This document shows positions 1-12,625 of a stretch of DNA of 64,000 nucleotides, one piece after another. This DNA comes from Microbotryum silenes-acaulis. Its lineage: Eukaryota; Basidiomycota; Microbotryomycetes; Microbotryales; Microbotryaceae. The stretch lies in contig QPFY01000005.1 in NCBI GenBank assembly GCA_003665825.1, forward strand, positions 1 through 64,000, given 5' to 3'. Below the pieces are notes generated by a model. That model saw only the letters and a program-made list of their open reading frames with translations, was not told where the DNA came from and did no database searches. The translations under genes and the position numbers were made by a program. Each line of letters starts with the position of its first letter. Position 1 is the first letter of the stretch.

Positions 1-1132
1 CCTTAGCCGGTTCCAGGTGACACATCAAGTGCGGGTCGAGTAAGGTCGAGCCGCATGTACCGAGCAAGTGACGTCTCACCATGACGGCAAAGCGTTGCGT
101 TGTCGTGTCTTCGTGCAGTGAAAGAAAGTCGAGTCGAGTGGTGCGAGGATCGGCGAATGTCGAGTCTTGGGTGGCCGAGGCAGCAGCGGCAAAGATACGA
201 GCTTGCACGCTCCTCGACGAGCGATCTATCGCACCGAGTTAAGTCTTGAGGTCAGGGTCGATCGAGAGGAGATCGAAGTCGAGCAAAGCAAGTTTCGCCG
301 AAAAGGTCTCGATTCTCAATCCGTAAGAGTCGACGCTCATTCATCCATGAGAGCTAGAAACGGTTTCGAGCGAGTCGGAGTTTAAAGAGTCGAGTTAAGC
401 GCAGGACGGAATCTGAGACCTGATGGAGCGAAAAAAAGTCGAAGATAAGCAAGAGGGCATAGACTTGCGACACGCGGTGTGGAGGAAGTGCAGGACTTTC
501 CGTTGAAGGTACGCACTGACCTGAAAGACGTTTGCTCGAGAAGTAAATGCCAAACGAGTTCGTTGACAGCAAGCGCGGGGAGTGCCAGAAGCGAAGCGAG
601 TAGAGACGGAACAACATGCGACACTGATCGCAATCCTTGACCGCACGACCAGGGTTGCTGACGCGTGTATGCACGTGCATGTCGCAGAGGTGGGATGGTG
701 ATCGCACATATCCAGCCGGTCGAGCGAATCGCCGAGGTCGATTGAGAGTGCGAAGGATCGTCACCGTCCGAAGCCTGATTCGAGCGCCGAGTGGTCCGGA
801 GAAGCCCGACTCGAGACTTTATGTTTCAACGTGCGCAACGTAGGATGGAGTTCGAGTAAGTTGCAAAGCAATGAGGAGTGTGCCGTGAAACATCTCGAGA
901 GTTTTGCCGGGAAGTCGATCGGTCGGAGTGATCGACGAGGTTGAAAGCCAGTGTGCAAGGACGGTCGAGATGTTTGCAACAATGAGTCGGGACCTAGACG
1001 GTCTGTGATTTTGGGTGGATGGCTCGACAGCAAGATGAGGGCGCGGGAGGTTGAGTGAATCGCGGCGGGGTCGAGACGGGGTGAAAGTGCTTGTGCCGAT
1101 GAACGTCTCCGATCTCGACATTGACGAAATCA
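1..1132. other. gene-poor GTCGAG-rich spacer
   Basis: No convincing coding region is visible. Open frames here are short, lack splice-consistent continuation and are dominated by Arg, Ser and Val, as expected from the repeated words GTCGAG, CGAGT and TCGAG. The same composition returns at about 6.2-7.9 kb and is not seen in the housekeeping blocks. Nothing else is recognised. Confidence 0.5.
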
Positions 1133-1985
1133 GTCGAGTCGCGCAACAGATGTTCCAACAAACCCCGAGCTAGCCGCGTCGATGAGACTCTTCGACTCGA
1201 TCAAGAAAGAGATGTGAGGGAATGCATTCGTGCGATTGGTTGACGTTGACGACGCGGGTGCACCATGTGGGGGTGGCGGAGGAGATCGGCACAGGTCGAC
1301 AGTGGTGTTCGAGGTGGAGCGACGAGGATCGAGTGACGTGTGCATCAATTCAAGACCGCGGGAAAGTATCATCTTTTCGATGGTGCTGATGACGGGCTCG
1401 CGTTGTAGTTGCAGAGTATGGTCGTACAAGTCACAGAGTGGTTCGGTGCCCGGATGCCAGCGAGTCGACCAATGTCGGATGCGCGATCTGAACCAGAGTC
1501 AGCAAAGAGGAACATGAGAAGAGTGAATGGAGTGAGAGCAGAGTACTATCGGAGTGAAGTACTCACCACAATCATTGGTCGAATAGCGAGTGCGCGATCG
1601 GGGTGACCGAGCACGTGTCCGACCGAGAACGCTCGAGCGATGCATCGACGCAAGCTAGCACGTTGCTGAAAGTGATCACGCCTTCTCAGGTGGAGGTGTA
1701 AGTCGTATCGTACCAAGATGATCATGTTGGAGTCGTTGCTAGTCGTGTCGTGCGACGTCGCACCGTGCTCGCATCAGCCGGCACGAAGGCACACGTCGAG
1801 CGTCCGTTGAGAGCGGCTGAGCTGCATCTTGCCGAGTGGGTGATGTAGAGATAGCGGCGTGTCGTTAAGCTGTGGCGGAGTGAGAACAGAGCCGTGTCGA
1901 GTCGGGTGGTACGAGTGGTGTGCGAGTGGTTCGAGTGGTTCGAGTGAGTGGGGAGAGGCAAAGGAGCCGTGTCGCGCGCGCGCCA
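1133..1985 (+). repeat. left copy of a diverged direct repeat
   Basis: This stretch is repeated in the same orientation at about 6969-7880. Collinear matching blocks include one near 1143 (CAACAGATGTTCC), one near 1609 (CCGAGCACGTGTCCGACCG), one near 1748 (TGCGACGTCGCACCGTG) and one near 1942 (GAGTGAGTGGGGAGAGG). The offset between copies stays near 5830-5885 bp, so this is one long repeat with small indels. No protein-coding frame is conserved between the copies. It could be the remains of a non-autonomous mobile element or a segmental duplication around the kinase gene in between. Confidence 0.7.
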
Positions 1986-3004
1986 AAGTCGTCGAGGCCA
2001 CAACGCACCTAGCGTGATTGAGTATATTCGAAAGCACGATGCAGGATAGCACAAATTAGGCGTATCGTAATTGTGAATATGTCGCAATAAACCTATCGCC
2101 GTCTACAAGTCCTCGAGTCGGCCGAGCCCCACCCGCGGCGAACGGCCGAAGCCCGAAACGGATTTCGATCGTTGGCTGTCGCGTCGACGCGTCGACGCGT
2201 CTGCCGCTCGGCGCCGACCGCCTGTGGTCGCAGTACAACCGAGCAAGAAGGGATGCTATTATACCCACCTCATTGATGGTACTGTGCCGTTCCCCATGAT
2301 TGATGGTCGACAGGTCATTGAGTCATTGGGCCCGTCAACGACTGCGTATCGTTCAACCGCGACGACTACGTATCGTTCAACCGCGGCCCAGCTTTTGAGG
2401 CCGGGAGACCAGCCGAAGTGACGCGCGCGGCAAGCCACTTTCGATCGGCCGCCGGGCGCCCGCAAACGCTCGGAACGCGTTTTCGACGACTCTTGAGCAA
2501 CTTTTGGAGCCTGTAGAACAACTTTTGGTGATATTTTGAGGCGCATGTGTAAAGCCGACATCTTTGGGCTAAACGAGGGTGTAAAAATGATGGGACAAAC
2601 ACTTCAATAAAGAGCGTTCTTCCACATGGTCCTCCAGTGGCTGGCTTTCGGGGTCCTCGCGGGAAAGGCGGAGGCGCGCGGAGTCCAAAGTTGGGAGTTG
2701 CGGAATCCTTTTTCATGACAGGTAGTTGAGGTCTCGACCAGTCTCGACCTTCCGCAACGAAGTGAAAGTCGCTTCAAATCCTGCTCTCCCTCACCCTCCT
2801 CCCACTCCCTGCTCGTATTCAAGACCTGCCACCGCTAGTGACCAGCCGGTCCAGCCTCCACTGCCCCGTGACCCACTGCATCACGCCCAGGGCCTTCACA
2901 GTGAGTTGGCCACAGTAAGTTGGCCCATAATGGACCGAGCTTGGCCTTGTTTTGACTCGTATGACTGACGCCACTGGCCCACGCCCGAATTGGGGCCGTT
3001 GCAG
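1986..3004. other. spacer and unresolved 5' end of the FunK1 gene
   Basis: No independent gene is seen. The 3' end of this stretch looks like the last part of an intron: a pyrimidine-poor tract ending in CAG at about 3002-3004 precedes the long kinase frame. Possible upstream exon material includes an ATG at 2930 (followed by a GTATGA donor-like site at 2959) and a strong GTGAGT donor at 2901, but neither gave a clean in-frame start. Confidence 0.4.
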
Positions 3005-5487
3005 TGACCGCCCGCGCAGGCACGAACCTCGCGCGCCAGAGCGCCGGCGCATCGACAGGGCCAGTGCGCAGGAGCGCGCGCCTCGCTGAAAAGGACGCGA
3101 CGCGCGTGGCACACGGCGCCGACTCGCCCGCTCAGGCTCTTGCCTCGACCTCGACCTCGCCCTCGCCCTCGCCCTCGACCTCTGTAGCCACAAACTCGGC
3201 CGCGACATCGAGCTCAAGCTCACCCTCACACGCAACCCCCAACGCGTACGACCTCGCTGAACTGAGGGACGCGGTCTCTCCCTTGGTATCGTCGAGCCAC
3301 TCGACCCCGATACAACCGCGCCGACAGCCGGCCTCGAACGAGCGAGCAACCGCCAGAGCCGGGAGGATCTCCGAAGCGGTCCAGATGGACCAAAAACATT
3401 GTCCGGCCCTCGAGGCCTACTTCTTCGGCCATCCGACCGCTGAGGAGCTCGCTAAGAAGATCTGGTCCAAGGAGTTCAAGATGGGCACCGAAGAAGCGCT
3501 GGCCGAGGTCATAGCAGGTGTCATCAACACGGTCAGTCGACGCCTGGGCTACTCGATGGTGTGTATTCCTTCGAGAGCTGACTCGCCTTCCCATTGCCGT
3601 GTGTCTTACTGTTGGACCTCTAGACTGGAGACCGGCGATTGGTCGCCTGCCGGAACTCGCCACAATACATCGGCGTCGCACCTGACCGCGTGGAGACGAC
3701 CGAGAAGACGGCCGATGTTGTGCTCTTGACCCACGCTGCGGTCGCGCACGACCCAACCCTCCCGGATGTATGGGCCCTTCCCAGTCACGCCGATCCGCAA
3801 GCCAAGGAACTCGACGCCGATGCGGGCCCCGACACCAACGTGAACTCCAACGCGAACGAAAACGGCAAGGGCCAGCATCACGACGAGGACAACAACGCAG
3901 AAGAAGACAGCACGAACAAGGCCAAGGTCAAGGACAAGGTGGGCCTGAACCAGGCCAAACGCTCCTTTACGCAAGTGGCCGCCGTCGGCGAGACCAAAGC
4001 CGGCACCTCCATCGCCGAGGGCCAGTTGTTCCGACGGTTGTCGGCACTCCTCGCGACGCCGATTCGGGAACACGCGATCGGGTTCACCCTGCGCGGCGAC
4101 CGTCTCAAAATTTACGTTATGGCTGCTTGCGGGGTGTTCGTTACCAACTCCCGAACGGTCACCCAAGAGAATGGAAAGCTGTCGACGTTCTTGTACCGTC
4201 TCGTCCAACACAGCGATCGGCTTAACGGCATTCTTGCCACCACAACCTCGCTCGACGACCGCTGCGGCCCGTTCACGTACTGCCCCGACTTCTTCCCACC
4301 GGCGGCCTCAGAGTTCAGCTGGGGGGCAAGGATGATGTCCAACTTCAAGATTCAGAAGCTTTTGTTCCGTCGACAAAGAGAGTGCGGCCGCGCGACGTCG
4401 ACATACGAGATCATCCTTGGTGAGGGCGCCAACAGCAGTACCTGCGCAATGACGATCATTTGGGTCGAGGAGTCGCGCAACTCGGACTTGGTCGAGATCC
4501 GCAACGTGATCCAAGAAAAGAGACCCCGAGGGCTCGCTCCGCTGGTCGGCGTCTTTCGCACCGAATACAGGACCCTCCCCATCTTCCTACCCGGCGACGA
4601 ATTCCTGAAAGATGTCACCCCGCGGGCCAGGGAGGTCGTCGTTCACGAAGAGTGCTACAACCCACTCGCCACGCTCGAAAACGCCAAGCAGCTCGCGCGC
4701 GCTCTCGAGGGTGCGATTGAGGGTGAGTGCTCAGCGCAGAGCGGGACAGCGCGCTGAAGGGTGTGCCTACACTGACGACCCTTTGCCTTGCGTAACAGGG
4801 CATCGCCAGCTTTGGAACTACGGCTTCATCCACCGGGACGTGTCCTATGGCAACGTAATGGTGGACCAAAACGGCAAAGGGATATTGATTGACTACAATC
4901 TGGCGGTGAAGAAGGCTCGAACGGCAGAAGAAGAGTGTCGCCTCAGGCGCTCGGTACGTTCTCGCGTCCGTGCTAGCCCTCGACACGTTCTTGGTCTCAC
5001 CCAACTCCTTCCCACCCTTCCCCTGTACCATGATCAATAACAGGGCACGCTACCCTATATCTCCCGACTCTTGCTCAGCCCCGCAACCGAGGGTGTGGTA
5101 CACGAGCGCTGGCATGATATGGAGTCGTTTTTCTATGTGGCGTGCCGCACGGCTTTTCAATCTGGGTCTGCCGACGCGCCTCTTTTCGAAGAGTCGGACG
5201 CCGCGGATATCTGGAACGCGTGGAACGCCCAGAAGCTCAAAGATGCAGCAATCAGGAAAGACCGGCTGCTTCTGGACGTCGGCTTCGAGGAGCTCCTGGA
5301 CGCATGCGCATCTCGTTGGTCTGGCGTGGAGAAGGTTCTGAGTGTCCTGCAGCAAAATTGCTCACTGAATTGGTCTTTATCGAGGCTGAGATACATCGAG
5401 ACGGAGCAAGAACTTGCGTCACGTTGGAACTCCGATCAGATGTCGTATGAACACGTTCAGGCGGCTTTCAGGGCCCTTTGCGAGTAG
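3005..5487 (+). CDS. FunK1-type fungal protein kinase
   Basis: This is probably a serine/threonine kinase of the fungal FunK1 family, which is expanded in basidiomycetes and of largely unknown substrate. Exons read as 3005-3558, 3624-4722, 4799-4953 and 5044-5487. All three introns are GT-AG, with matching phases. The N-terminal third is low complexity (Ser/Thr/Pro, then Asn/Glu/Asp/Lys-rich). The C-terminal half carries the catalytic loop HRDVSYGNVMV, split from the preceding helix by intron 2, and the metal-binding IDYN in place of DFG. GTLPYIS follows the third intron. IDYN/IDWD-like variants are usual in FunK1. The start is unresolved: the first exon shown begins mid-codon after an acceptor, and no ATG lies in frame before it. 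The gene sits alone between the two direct repeats. The fold assignment is strong; activity and role are inference. Confidence 0.85.
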
Positions 5488-6968
5488 AACCGTGCTCGAA
5501 ATCCCCATTCCTGTTTTGCATTTCTATGGACGAATCTGAAAGTAATACTAGACATCGTACTGTGCGTTGTGATCAAACTCCTAGGTCCCGTATGCTCAGA
5601 CCAATCGACATCATCCTGCCGAACCCGATACGATCAACGAAAGGAGTGGGGCGAGTTTCGGTGGGACTGCGGCGGGGCTATAACGAAAGCAACCCTCCAT
5701 AGACCAGACAGGCACCAAAGCTTCAGTAGTGTGTTTCGACCTATTTATATGGGCACTTTTCAACTACCAAATACCAAATTCCCCCGCCAGCTGCCCGCCA
5801 GTTCTGCGCGCGCTGTCCAGCGCGATCCTTGCAAAGATGGAGGTTCGGACGAGCACCATTTCGTATTTGAGAGGGCGACGGCCCCCGCAGCCTTCGGCCA
5901 AGAGCGCTCGCGATCTCCGAAATGGAAAACGATCAAATGCGATTCATCACGACACATCATACATCCGTCATCGGAGCGCTATTCGGGCTGGCGGAGCAAA
6001 GGACCGCCCATACGACCACGTGTTCGAGCGCTCACCCGGAGACGGTGACGGTCAGCGATAATGGAAGTTGGGGTTCACATGATCATGCGACAATGTGCGT
6101 TAGGGTTTACGCGATGATGTGACGATATGTTCGGGATGACGTGCATTACGTCACAAACTGTCCTTTCCGTGTACCCATGCGTTCCTTCATCATGTTCCGA
6201 CACCGTCCACGGACAGCATCATCACAATTTTCATATCGATCATGTCAGCGGCTAGCGCAACGCGGTCGGAGTCGAATCGATCGAATTGAAATGTATCGAC
6301 TGGCGTATCGGGTGGTTCAAACACGGTGTCAGAGAGGTAGGGCCGTCGATGTTAGAAGTATCGTCGAGGTGAAGCTCGAGTTGACCGAACGAGTTGGAGT
6401 AGCGATTCGGGCAAGGTGGGCACATCGAGGCGGACACATGTCAGTTGACCACTCTGGTGCTTAACCGTTCATCGAGTATGACCGAACCCGAACGGTTCGA
6501 TTCGAGACGAAGGTGCTCGATGAAGTGGCTCGAGTGCCGAGCCAGCCGAAAAGAGCGCCGAGGTTGGACCTGGTTGATCGAGCTAATGCGCCGGTGTGGA
6601 TGCGAAGATCACGGGGGAGTGTCGAGCTGGGTGCGGCGACACAGATCAAGACGAGGTGAGGTCAAGCGTGGCGATAGATGAACTTGCCAGATGAGTCGAG
6701 AATGGGGCGATCATGGGGTTGGCGCTCATGGTGAGTAGGTCAGTTGATGACAGTAAGTCCATGGCGATCGAGCACGAGTGCGGTGGAAGGTTGACGGTCG
6801 AGGCGGCCATCGCGAGGTGCGAGCGGATTATTCGTTCGCACGTGATGATGATGGGATGAGCACGGACGGAGACAAGACCGAGCTGGAAAGGTCTGTCAGT
6901 TCGGTCGGTCGATCAGTCGATCGGATCGAAGGTCGATGATGGGTGCGGATGGGCATCGGTCAAATGTT
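5488..6968. other. intergenic, no gene seen
   Basis: About 1.5 kb after the kinase stop codon. Only short unsupported frames are present. The distal half again becomes rich in GTCGAG/TCGAT words. No RNA gene or mobile-element protein is recognised. Confidence 0.45.
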
Positions 6969-7880
6969 CGCCGAGTCGAGCAACAGATGTTCCGACAACC
7001 CCGAGCTTGCCGCGTCGATAAGACCCGTCGATTCGATCGAGAAAGAGATGTGAGGAATTGCATTCGTGTGATGGGTTGACGTTACGATGTGGGGGTGGCG
7101 GAGGAGATCGTCCCAGGTCGACAGTGGCGTTCGGGGTGGAGCGACGAGGATCGAGTGATGTGCATCAATCCGAGACCACAGAAAGGTTAGGCATCTCTTC
7201 GATGGTGCTGATGTGGGTTGCGCATTGTGATCGCAGAGTATGGTCGTACAAGTTACAGAGCGGTTCGGTGCGAAGCTCGGATGCCAGCGGGTCCGCCAAC
7301 GCGCGATCTGACCTAGAGTGATGAACAGCAAAGTCGAACATGAGGTGAGCGAAGGGGGTGAGAGCTGACTACTATCTGAGTGAAGTACTGACCCACTTAT
7401 CGGTCGAGTAGCGAGAGGGCGATCGGGGTGATCGAGGCGATGCGCTGACCGAGCACGTGTCCGACCGAAAACGCTCGAGCGATGCATCGACGTAAGCTAG
7501 CACGCTGCTGAGAGTGACCGCGCCCTCTCAGGTCGCGTTCTTAGTTGTATCATGTTGAAAATGGCAGTGTTGTTGACCATGTTGTGCGACGTCGCACCGT
7601 GCCCGCATCAGCCGGCTTGAAGTGACACGTTGAGCTGTAGGTGAAAAAGATCGAGTTGCATCTTGCAGATTCCATGGCGCATGTGAGCGATGTGAAAGCG
7701 TCATTTCCTTTTCATTTCCTTTCTTTGTTACAAAGAAAGGTGTGACGTCGACTTGTGGTGTGGTGTGGTGTGGTGTGGTGCGGTCAGTGCCGAGTCCGAG
7801 TCGAGGCCAGTGGTGCGAGTGGTGCGAGTGAGTGGGGAGAGGGAAAGGGGCGTTGGCGCGCGCGAACGTGAAGTCGAGCC
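6969..7880 (+). repeat. right copy of the diverged direct repeat
   Basis: Partner of 1133-1985, in the same orientation. Matching blocks begin at about 6980 and continue through 7449 and 7582 to 7827 in the same order. A GTGTG microsatellite-like run (about 7754-7780) and a short palindrome-like TTTCTTTGTTACAAAGAAA (about 7721-7739) interrupt this copy and are absent from the left copy. No shared coding frame is seen, so this is not an obvious LTR with coding capacity between; the interval contains a host-type kinase gene. Confidence 0.7.
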
Positions 7881-9278
7881 AATCAGCTCATCAAGCGCGC
7901 GAGACCCCCAAAGCCATGTAACTACAATGGCTGTTTTTGACTGTATTGCGGCCCTGTGTTGAATGTATCAGCATAGTGTTGAGTCTGCCGCAGCTTCTCG
8001 TCGGATTGTCGTCCCAATCAGACATCATGTGCGAACATTTCTGCATTTTCTGGACCATAAGAATCGAGCTACAGCCCGAGTACGATTTTTGTCGTGTCCT
8101 CAGGCTACCTGAGCGGTTTTTGTAGTATTCACAATCGGGCGAGACACTTCTTCTATTCTACAGAGCCGGAAAGAACAGACCGCTTCGATCTGACCTGCAC
8201 ATAAACCAAGGCAAGCGCAAATAACCAATAAAGTGGTGTTTGGAGCCGTAGAAAAACAAAAATACACGGTGAACAAATTTCCGGTTAGACCACGTTTGCA
8301 GAAAATAGAATACCAAGAAAGTAGTATCTCTAAGCAACGTGCTGCGTCTAAAATAATAATAAAAGTCTACCGTGCCAGGCCGCGCCGCCAGCCCGACCAT
8401 TTCCGACGATTTCCGAATGGGAATCTCGTTTCGGATCCGATCTCGGTTCAGCGCTCTGGGCTCAGGGTTACTTGGTGCACGAAGTTTCACGCTGCACTGC
8501 CATCTCTCAGTGCACGGGCAATTCCCCCTGCACTGCCACTGCTTTTCATTTTGAATGGGGATTTGGGGGTTCTAATCCAAGATGTAACCCGGAATTGGCC
8601 TGTACCCCCCCTATTATACCTAGATACTGAAGAGCAGATTGCAGACTTGGTGGTGCGATGCACCACCGCATGGGGCCTTGCACCCTTCAAGTAGTACACT
8701 TGCACATGTTTTGAGCAACAGTAACATATCGGACCGCTCTACCTTGCGCAATCGGCCCTCGAGTCACAAACGTTCTATGCCCCTATTGACCGTTGGGCGC
8801 ATGGATCGATCCCGCGAGGATTGATTTCACATGCATTTCAAATCGCTGCGCCAATTTAAAATGCGCTTCAAATGCGATGTGGGATTTCAAATTGGGGGGT
8901 CGATCCCGGGATCATCCCATTTCAGGGGGAGGGGTTTTTGCTATGACTCCCTGCTCGCATGCTCGGTCTCGGTGACCAGTTCTACCAAGTTTTACCGCGT
9001 TCTAACCCGTTCTAACCCGGAGGGGGTACTCCTTTATGCCTTATACTTGAGTCTTGAGTGCGGGCGGAATTCTGAGCGCTGGTGGAGCGAATGAAAAATC
9101 AAACATGAGAAAGTAGGCCCGACGAGACTGATAGTCGACGGAGAGGGTCCGAGCAAGTCATCAAATTCAATCAGTTGAGCGAGCTTCGCCAAAAAGAAGA
9201 ATGCTGCAATTGCAAATTACGACCACGCATCATCTACCTCGCGCCCTCGTCCAAACACCAACTCGACCCCTCGACCCC
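7881..9278. other. intergenic, AT-richer in part
   Basis: The stretch from about 7.9 to 9.1 kb is visibly more AT-rich than its surroundings. It contains short palindromic and repeated words (several TTCAAAT/ATTTCAAA copies around 8835-8895). One open frame of about 150 codons (8233-8694, plus strand) has no recognisable motif and starts at a non-ATG codon; I do not call it a gene. It may be old mobile-element DNA. Confidence 0.35.
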
Positions 9279-12200
9279 TCATGTCCGAGCTCTCTCGCGA
9301 CTCATCCTCGTTCTCCTCAATAGCCAAGTGAACGACTCCTTGACAGCGTTCGGGTTCGTGCTCGACACAGAGCTGCGAGCAGAATGTAAAAAGGTCTATC
9401 AGTGAATCCGCTCGAACCACCAACCGAGTTCAGAAATCATCAACTCACGCCTCGAACCTGCTCAAAAATTCCTTCTTCTCCTCCTCCGAAGCGATCCTCG
9501 TCGGTAAATGCCCTACCGCGGCGGGGACGTTCTGCGCCAATTCGTTCGCGAACTGGATCGAAAGTAGTCGCAGCACGGTCAACACGTTCCCTGCGATATC
9601 CTCGTCACCTTCTACCAGCGCATCGATGAGCAACGAGACGAGTTGTTGCGCCGTTGACGAGATCGTCGTTTTGATCGTCGTTGAAAAGGCCGAAGGACCG
9701 GGCGACCGAAGCGCATCGTGACCCACGACCGAACGGACGGCATCGAGAGCGGCGAGGACAATGTGAGGCGAATACAATGTCAAGGTCGAGAGCACAGCTT
9801 GGAAAGCTGCGGGGAAAGCAGGTGAAGGGAGGATCACGTCGGGACTTTGCTCTACGAGGTTGAGGAATAGGTGCATAAAGTCATCAAGTACTGCGAGCGA
9901 ACAAAACAAAGCGCTGATTAGCATGGAAACACTCCGTTACACCCCGTTAGGCGTCATATTATCAGCTTGCGCAACCACTCACCATCCCCAATCTGCGCCG
10001 GTGGTCGCGACTGCAAGGCCTCGACAATCTTGGCCGTCTGTCGCTCAAACGCCTTCTTCAGCGCCGCATCGAAACTCGCATCCTTTCTCCAAGCGAACGC
10101 ATCGACCATCTTGGCCGTGATCCACAAATAGCTCGAAGCCGGATGCCGCTCGAATTCGGTCGTCAACCTCTCCAACACCGGGATGGCGAGAGGGAAGACG
10201 AGCTCGTCAAAAAAGTACAACCCTCTTCGGACCACGACGCTCATCTTCTCCGCCACCATCGGATCCGTTCCATACCGCGCGAGGAAAGCATCGAGCACAT
10301 GCCAAGCCTGTTCGGCCGTCGAGACGCACGAGGGAGGAGGTCCGTCGGGGAACCTATCGACGATCGCGAGCAAGCAGTCGAGCCGCTCGAGTGCGTCGCA
10401 CGCCGACCTGATTTCATCCTTGGTCGCATTCGCCGTCGCCTGCGTCAGTTGATGGACGACCTCGACGTTGGGCATACAAAACGTCGACAGAGCCTGAGGT
10501 GCCGTCGCCGGATCCATCGCGGCGATGATGTGCGCAATCGCGGCGGAAAGGTCGAGCAAATCTTCGGGTGCGATCTTGTTCGCGATCCCTTGCACGAACG
10601 CGTGCAAGTCGGGCAAAAAAGGTACGAGATGTTGACTGCAGTCCTTACAGAGGTACTTCATCGCCTGCGCCGCCGCAGCCGAGACCTCGCCTCCTCCTTG
10701 CTCGAATCCACTCGAGATGAACGGCAAGAGTTGCTGAATGTGGTCGGGGTGGTAGTTGACCCATTCGGTGTACCGTCCGATCACAAGAATGGCGGCATAG
10801 CGAATCTTGGGGTGCGCAGGTAGACTCGTGACGAGCTTCAGGATGGCGGGCATGATCTCACTGTCGTGGACGTCGACTTGGGCGCCCATCGAGCGCATCG
10901 AAAACAGCGGCGCTTCAAGGTCCTGCCACTTGACGGGGCTCGGCGTCGTCGGTCGTGTCGCAGAAGGTGTCGTCGAAGCCGACCCACTGACGAGTCCCGG
11001 CGTCGAAGGCAAACTCGCGGCCGAGAGAGCGGACATGATCTGTTCGTACGATTGGCGGAGACAGGCGATCGCGCCGAGGACGGAGCAGCAGTCTTTGAGC
11101 GTGTCGCCGATGTCGTGACGGAATGCGCGGAACTGATCCCTCTCCTCTCCTACGAGCGCGGCGTCGTCGTCGGGGTAGTGTAGATGCCGGATGATGGTGC
11201 CGACGAGTTGGGAAAAGATGCTCAAAATCGCCTGTGAAGTCGTCGCCGAAGGACCTCTTCCCGATGCTCCGTTCGGTGTCGATGAACCCGAGGCGTCGCC
11301 CTTTGACCGCCCGAGCCCTTGTGAGAGTCGATACCAGAATCTAAGGGTGATGCCGACAACCTCAAGATTGTCGTAAGCGGCACATTCGGCAATCGCTTCG
11401 ACGAGTGGTGCGAACGAGTCTTGATGCTCGACGATCAATCGGGTGTAGGTCTCGCCCGCTTCGACGAGGATGCGACAGTAACCTCGCATGCGGTCCTCGT
11501 CGTCCCTCGTCGCAGGATCGGAAAGCATCGGTTTGAGCGCCGTCAGCCGCGGTACGAGCTCCTGAATGATCTGGACGTTGTCTTCGAGCTCTTGGGTTTC
11601 ATGAATGAGGTCGACGAGGAGGTCGACGGCGGTGTCGAAGCATTCGTCCGAGGCGAGCGAGGCAAAGGCGGCAGAGAGGATGGCAGATCCGGCGAATGAT
11701 CTTGAAGTGGACTGTCCTGTCCGAAGCCATGATCCGAGACAGGCGTAGCACTGGTTCTGGAGTGCCGGGGTGATGCCTGTGAAGGTGGGGCGACGGGCGC
11801 GAACGGGGCGGAAGTCAGTTCCGGCGCTGGTTGGATTGCCCCACCACGGCCGAAACGAGAGATCGAGCACTCACCTGGTGCCTGAACATACATTGACAGT
11901 AAATTGACAACCTGTTCGCCTTTACTCGGCCCTTTGCCGTTGGCCTGCCCCCTCCCAAAGTCATTCTTGACCTCAATCTTGAGGTTCGAGGCATACTCCT
12001 CCGCAAGCACCTGCAAGAATTCGAGCAACGCCGCGGCCATAGCGGGGTCCTGGCCCAGCAGTTCGATCATGGAGCTAGTCGGGTCGGCCCATTGTTGCGA
12101 GGTGAGTTGTAGAGCGAGGTCGGCGAGGGCGATGCAGATCTGGGTGAGGATGACGCGTGGGCCGGAGACGGCGAACGAGCGCAACGCCGAGAGCAACGAG

Positions 12201-12625
12201 TCGCGCAGGGGGACCAGTTGGGGTTCGGGTAGTTGGTCGAGGTCAAAGCTGATCTACGGGTGGTGTAATAAGATGAGCTTACGGTCAGTCAAGGCCTAGC
12301 ACGGGGGCGGGGGGCGTCGAGCTCGGACGGACTTTGGTGCGAAAGGTCTGAGCGGCAAACAGCTTGGGCTCGATCGGTGCAGCGGGCGCGAACAAGATCA
12401 AATGCGACGTAGCCCAAGCTTCGTTCTGTACGACCAAAAGAACGATGATCAGCAGGCAGCACTCTCGTCTCCTGCCTCAACACGAGCTCATGCACGCAGG
12501 CGAGGACGAACACTCTTTTGAAAGTTGCTGAGCCAGGCGTTGGCGGTCTCCTTGGCGTCCGAGCTCGGGTCGGTGTAGAGCACATTCAGAGCTTGGATCA
12601 CCTGTTGTGTCGCTGCGTCGCTCAT
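9279..12625 (-). CDS. MTR10: Mtr10/transportin-3-type nuclear import receptor
   Basis: Importin-beta-family karyopherin that imports SR-type and other RNA-binding proteins into the nucleus (family knowledge). Exons on the minus strand read 12512-12625, 12333-12425, 11875-12253, 9983-11776, 9449-9890 and 9279-9372. Together they give 971 aa, very close to yeast Mtr10. The N terminus matches the importin-N region of the family: WLSNFQKS, then NEAWATSHLIL after intron 1, then FAAQTFRTK. The body is alpha-solenoid (HEAT-like) sequence. The short last exon gives the Arg-rich tail (LLRRTRMSRERART), a typical end for fungal homologues. Reading straight through into the last intron would truncate the protein at LSRFEA. 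Intron 2 starts with the unusual donor GTCCGT, but phase and family sequence both support it. The start is the ATG before SDAATQQ. Confidence 0.95.

Noticed and set aside
1133..7880. LTR retrotransposon with the direct repeats as LTRs
   Set aside because: The interval contains a host-type kinase gene and no reverse transcriptase, integrase or gag-like frame, and the repeats lack obvious TG...CA ends.
8233..8694. 150-codon plus-strand frame in AT-rich DNA
   Set aside because: Non-ATG start, no motif, no splice-consistent continuation.
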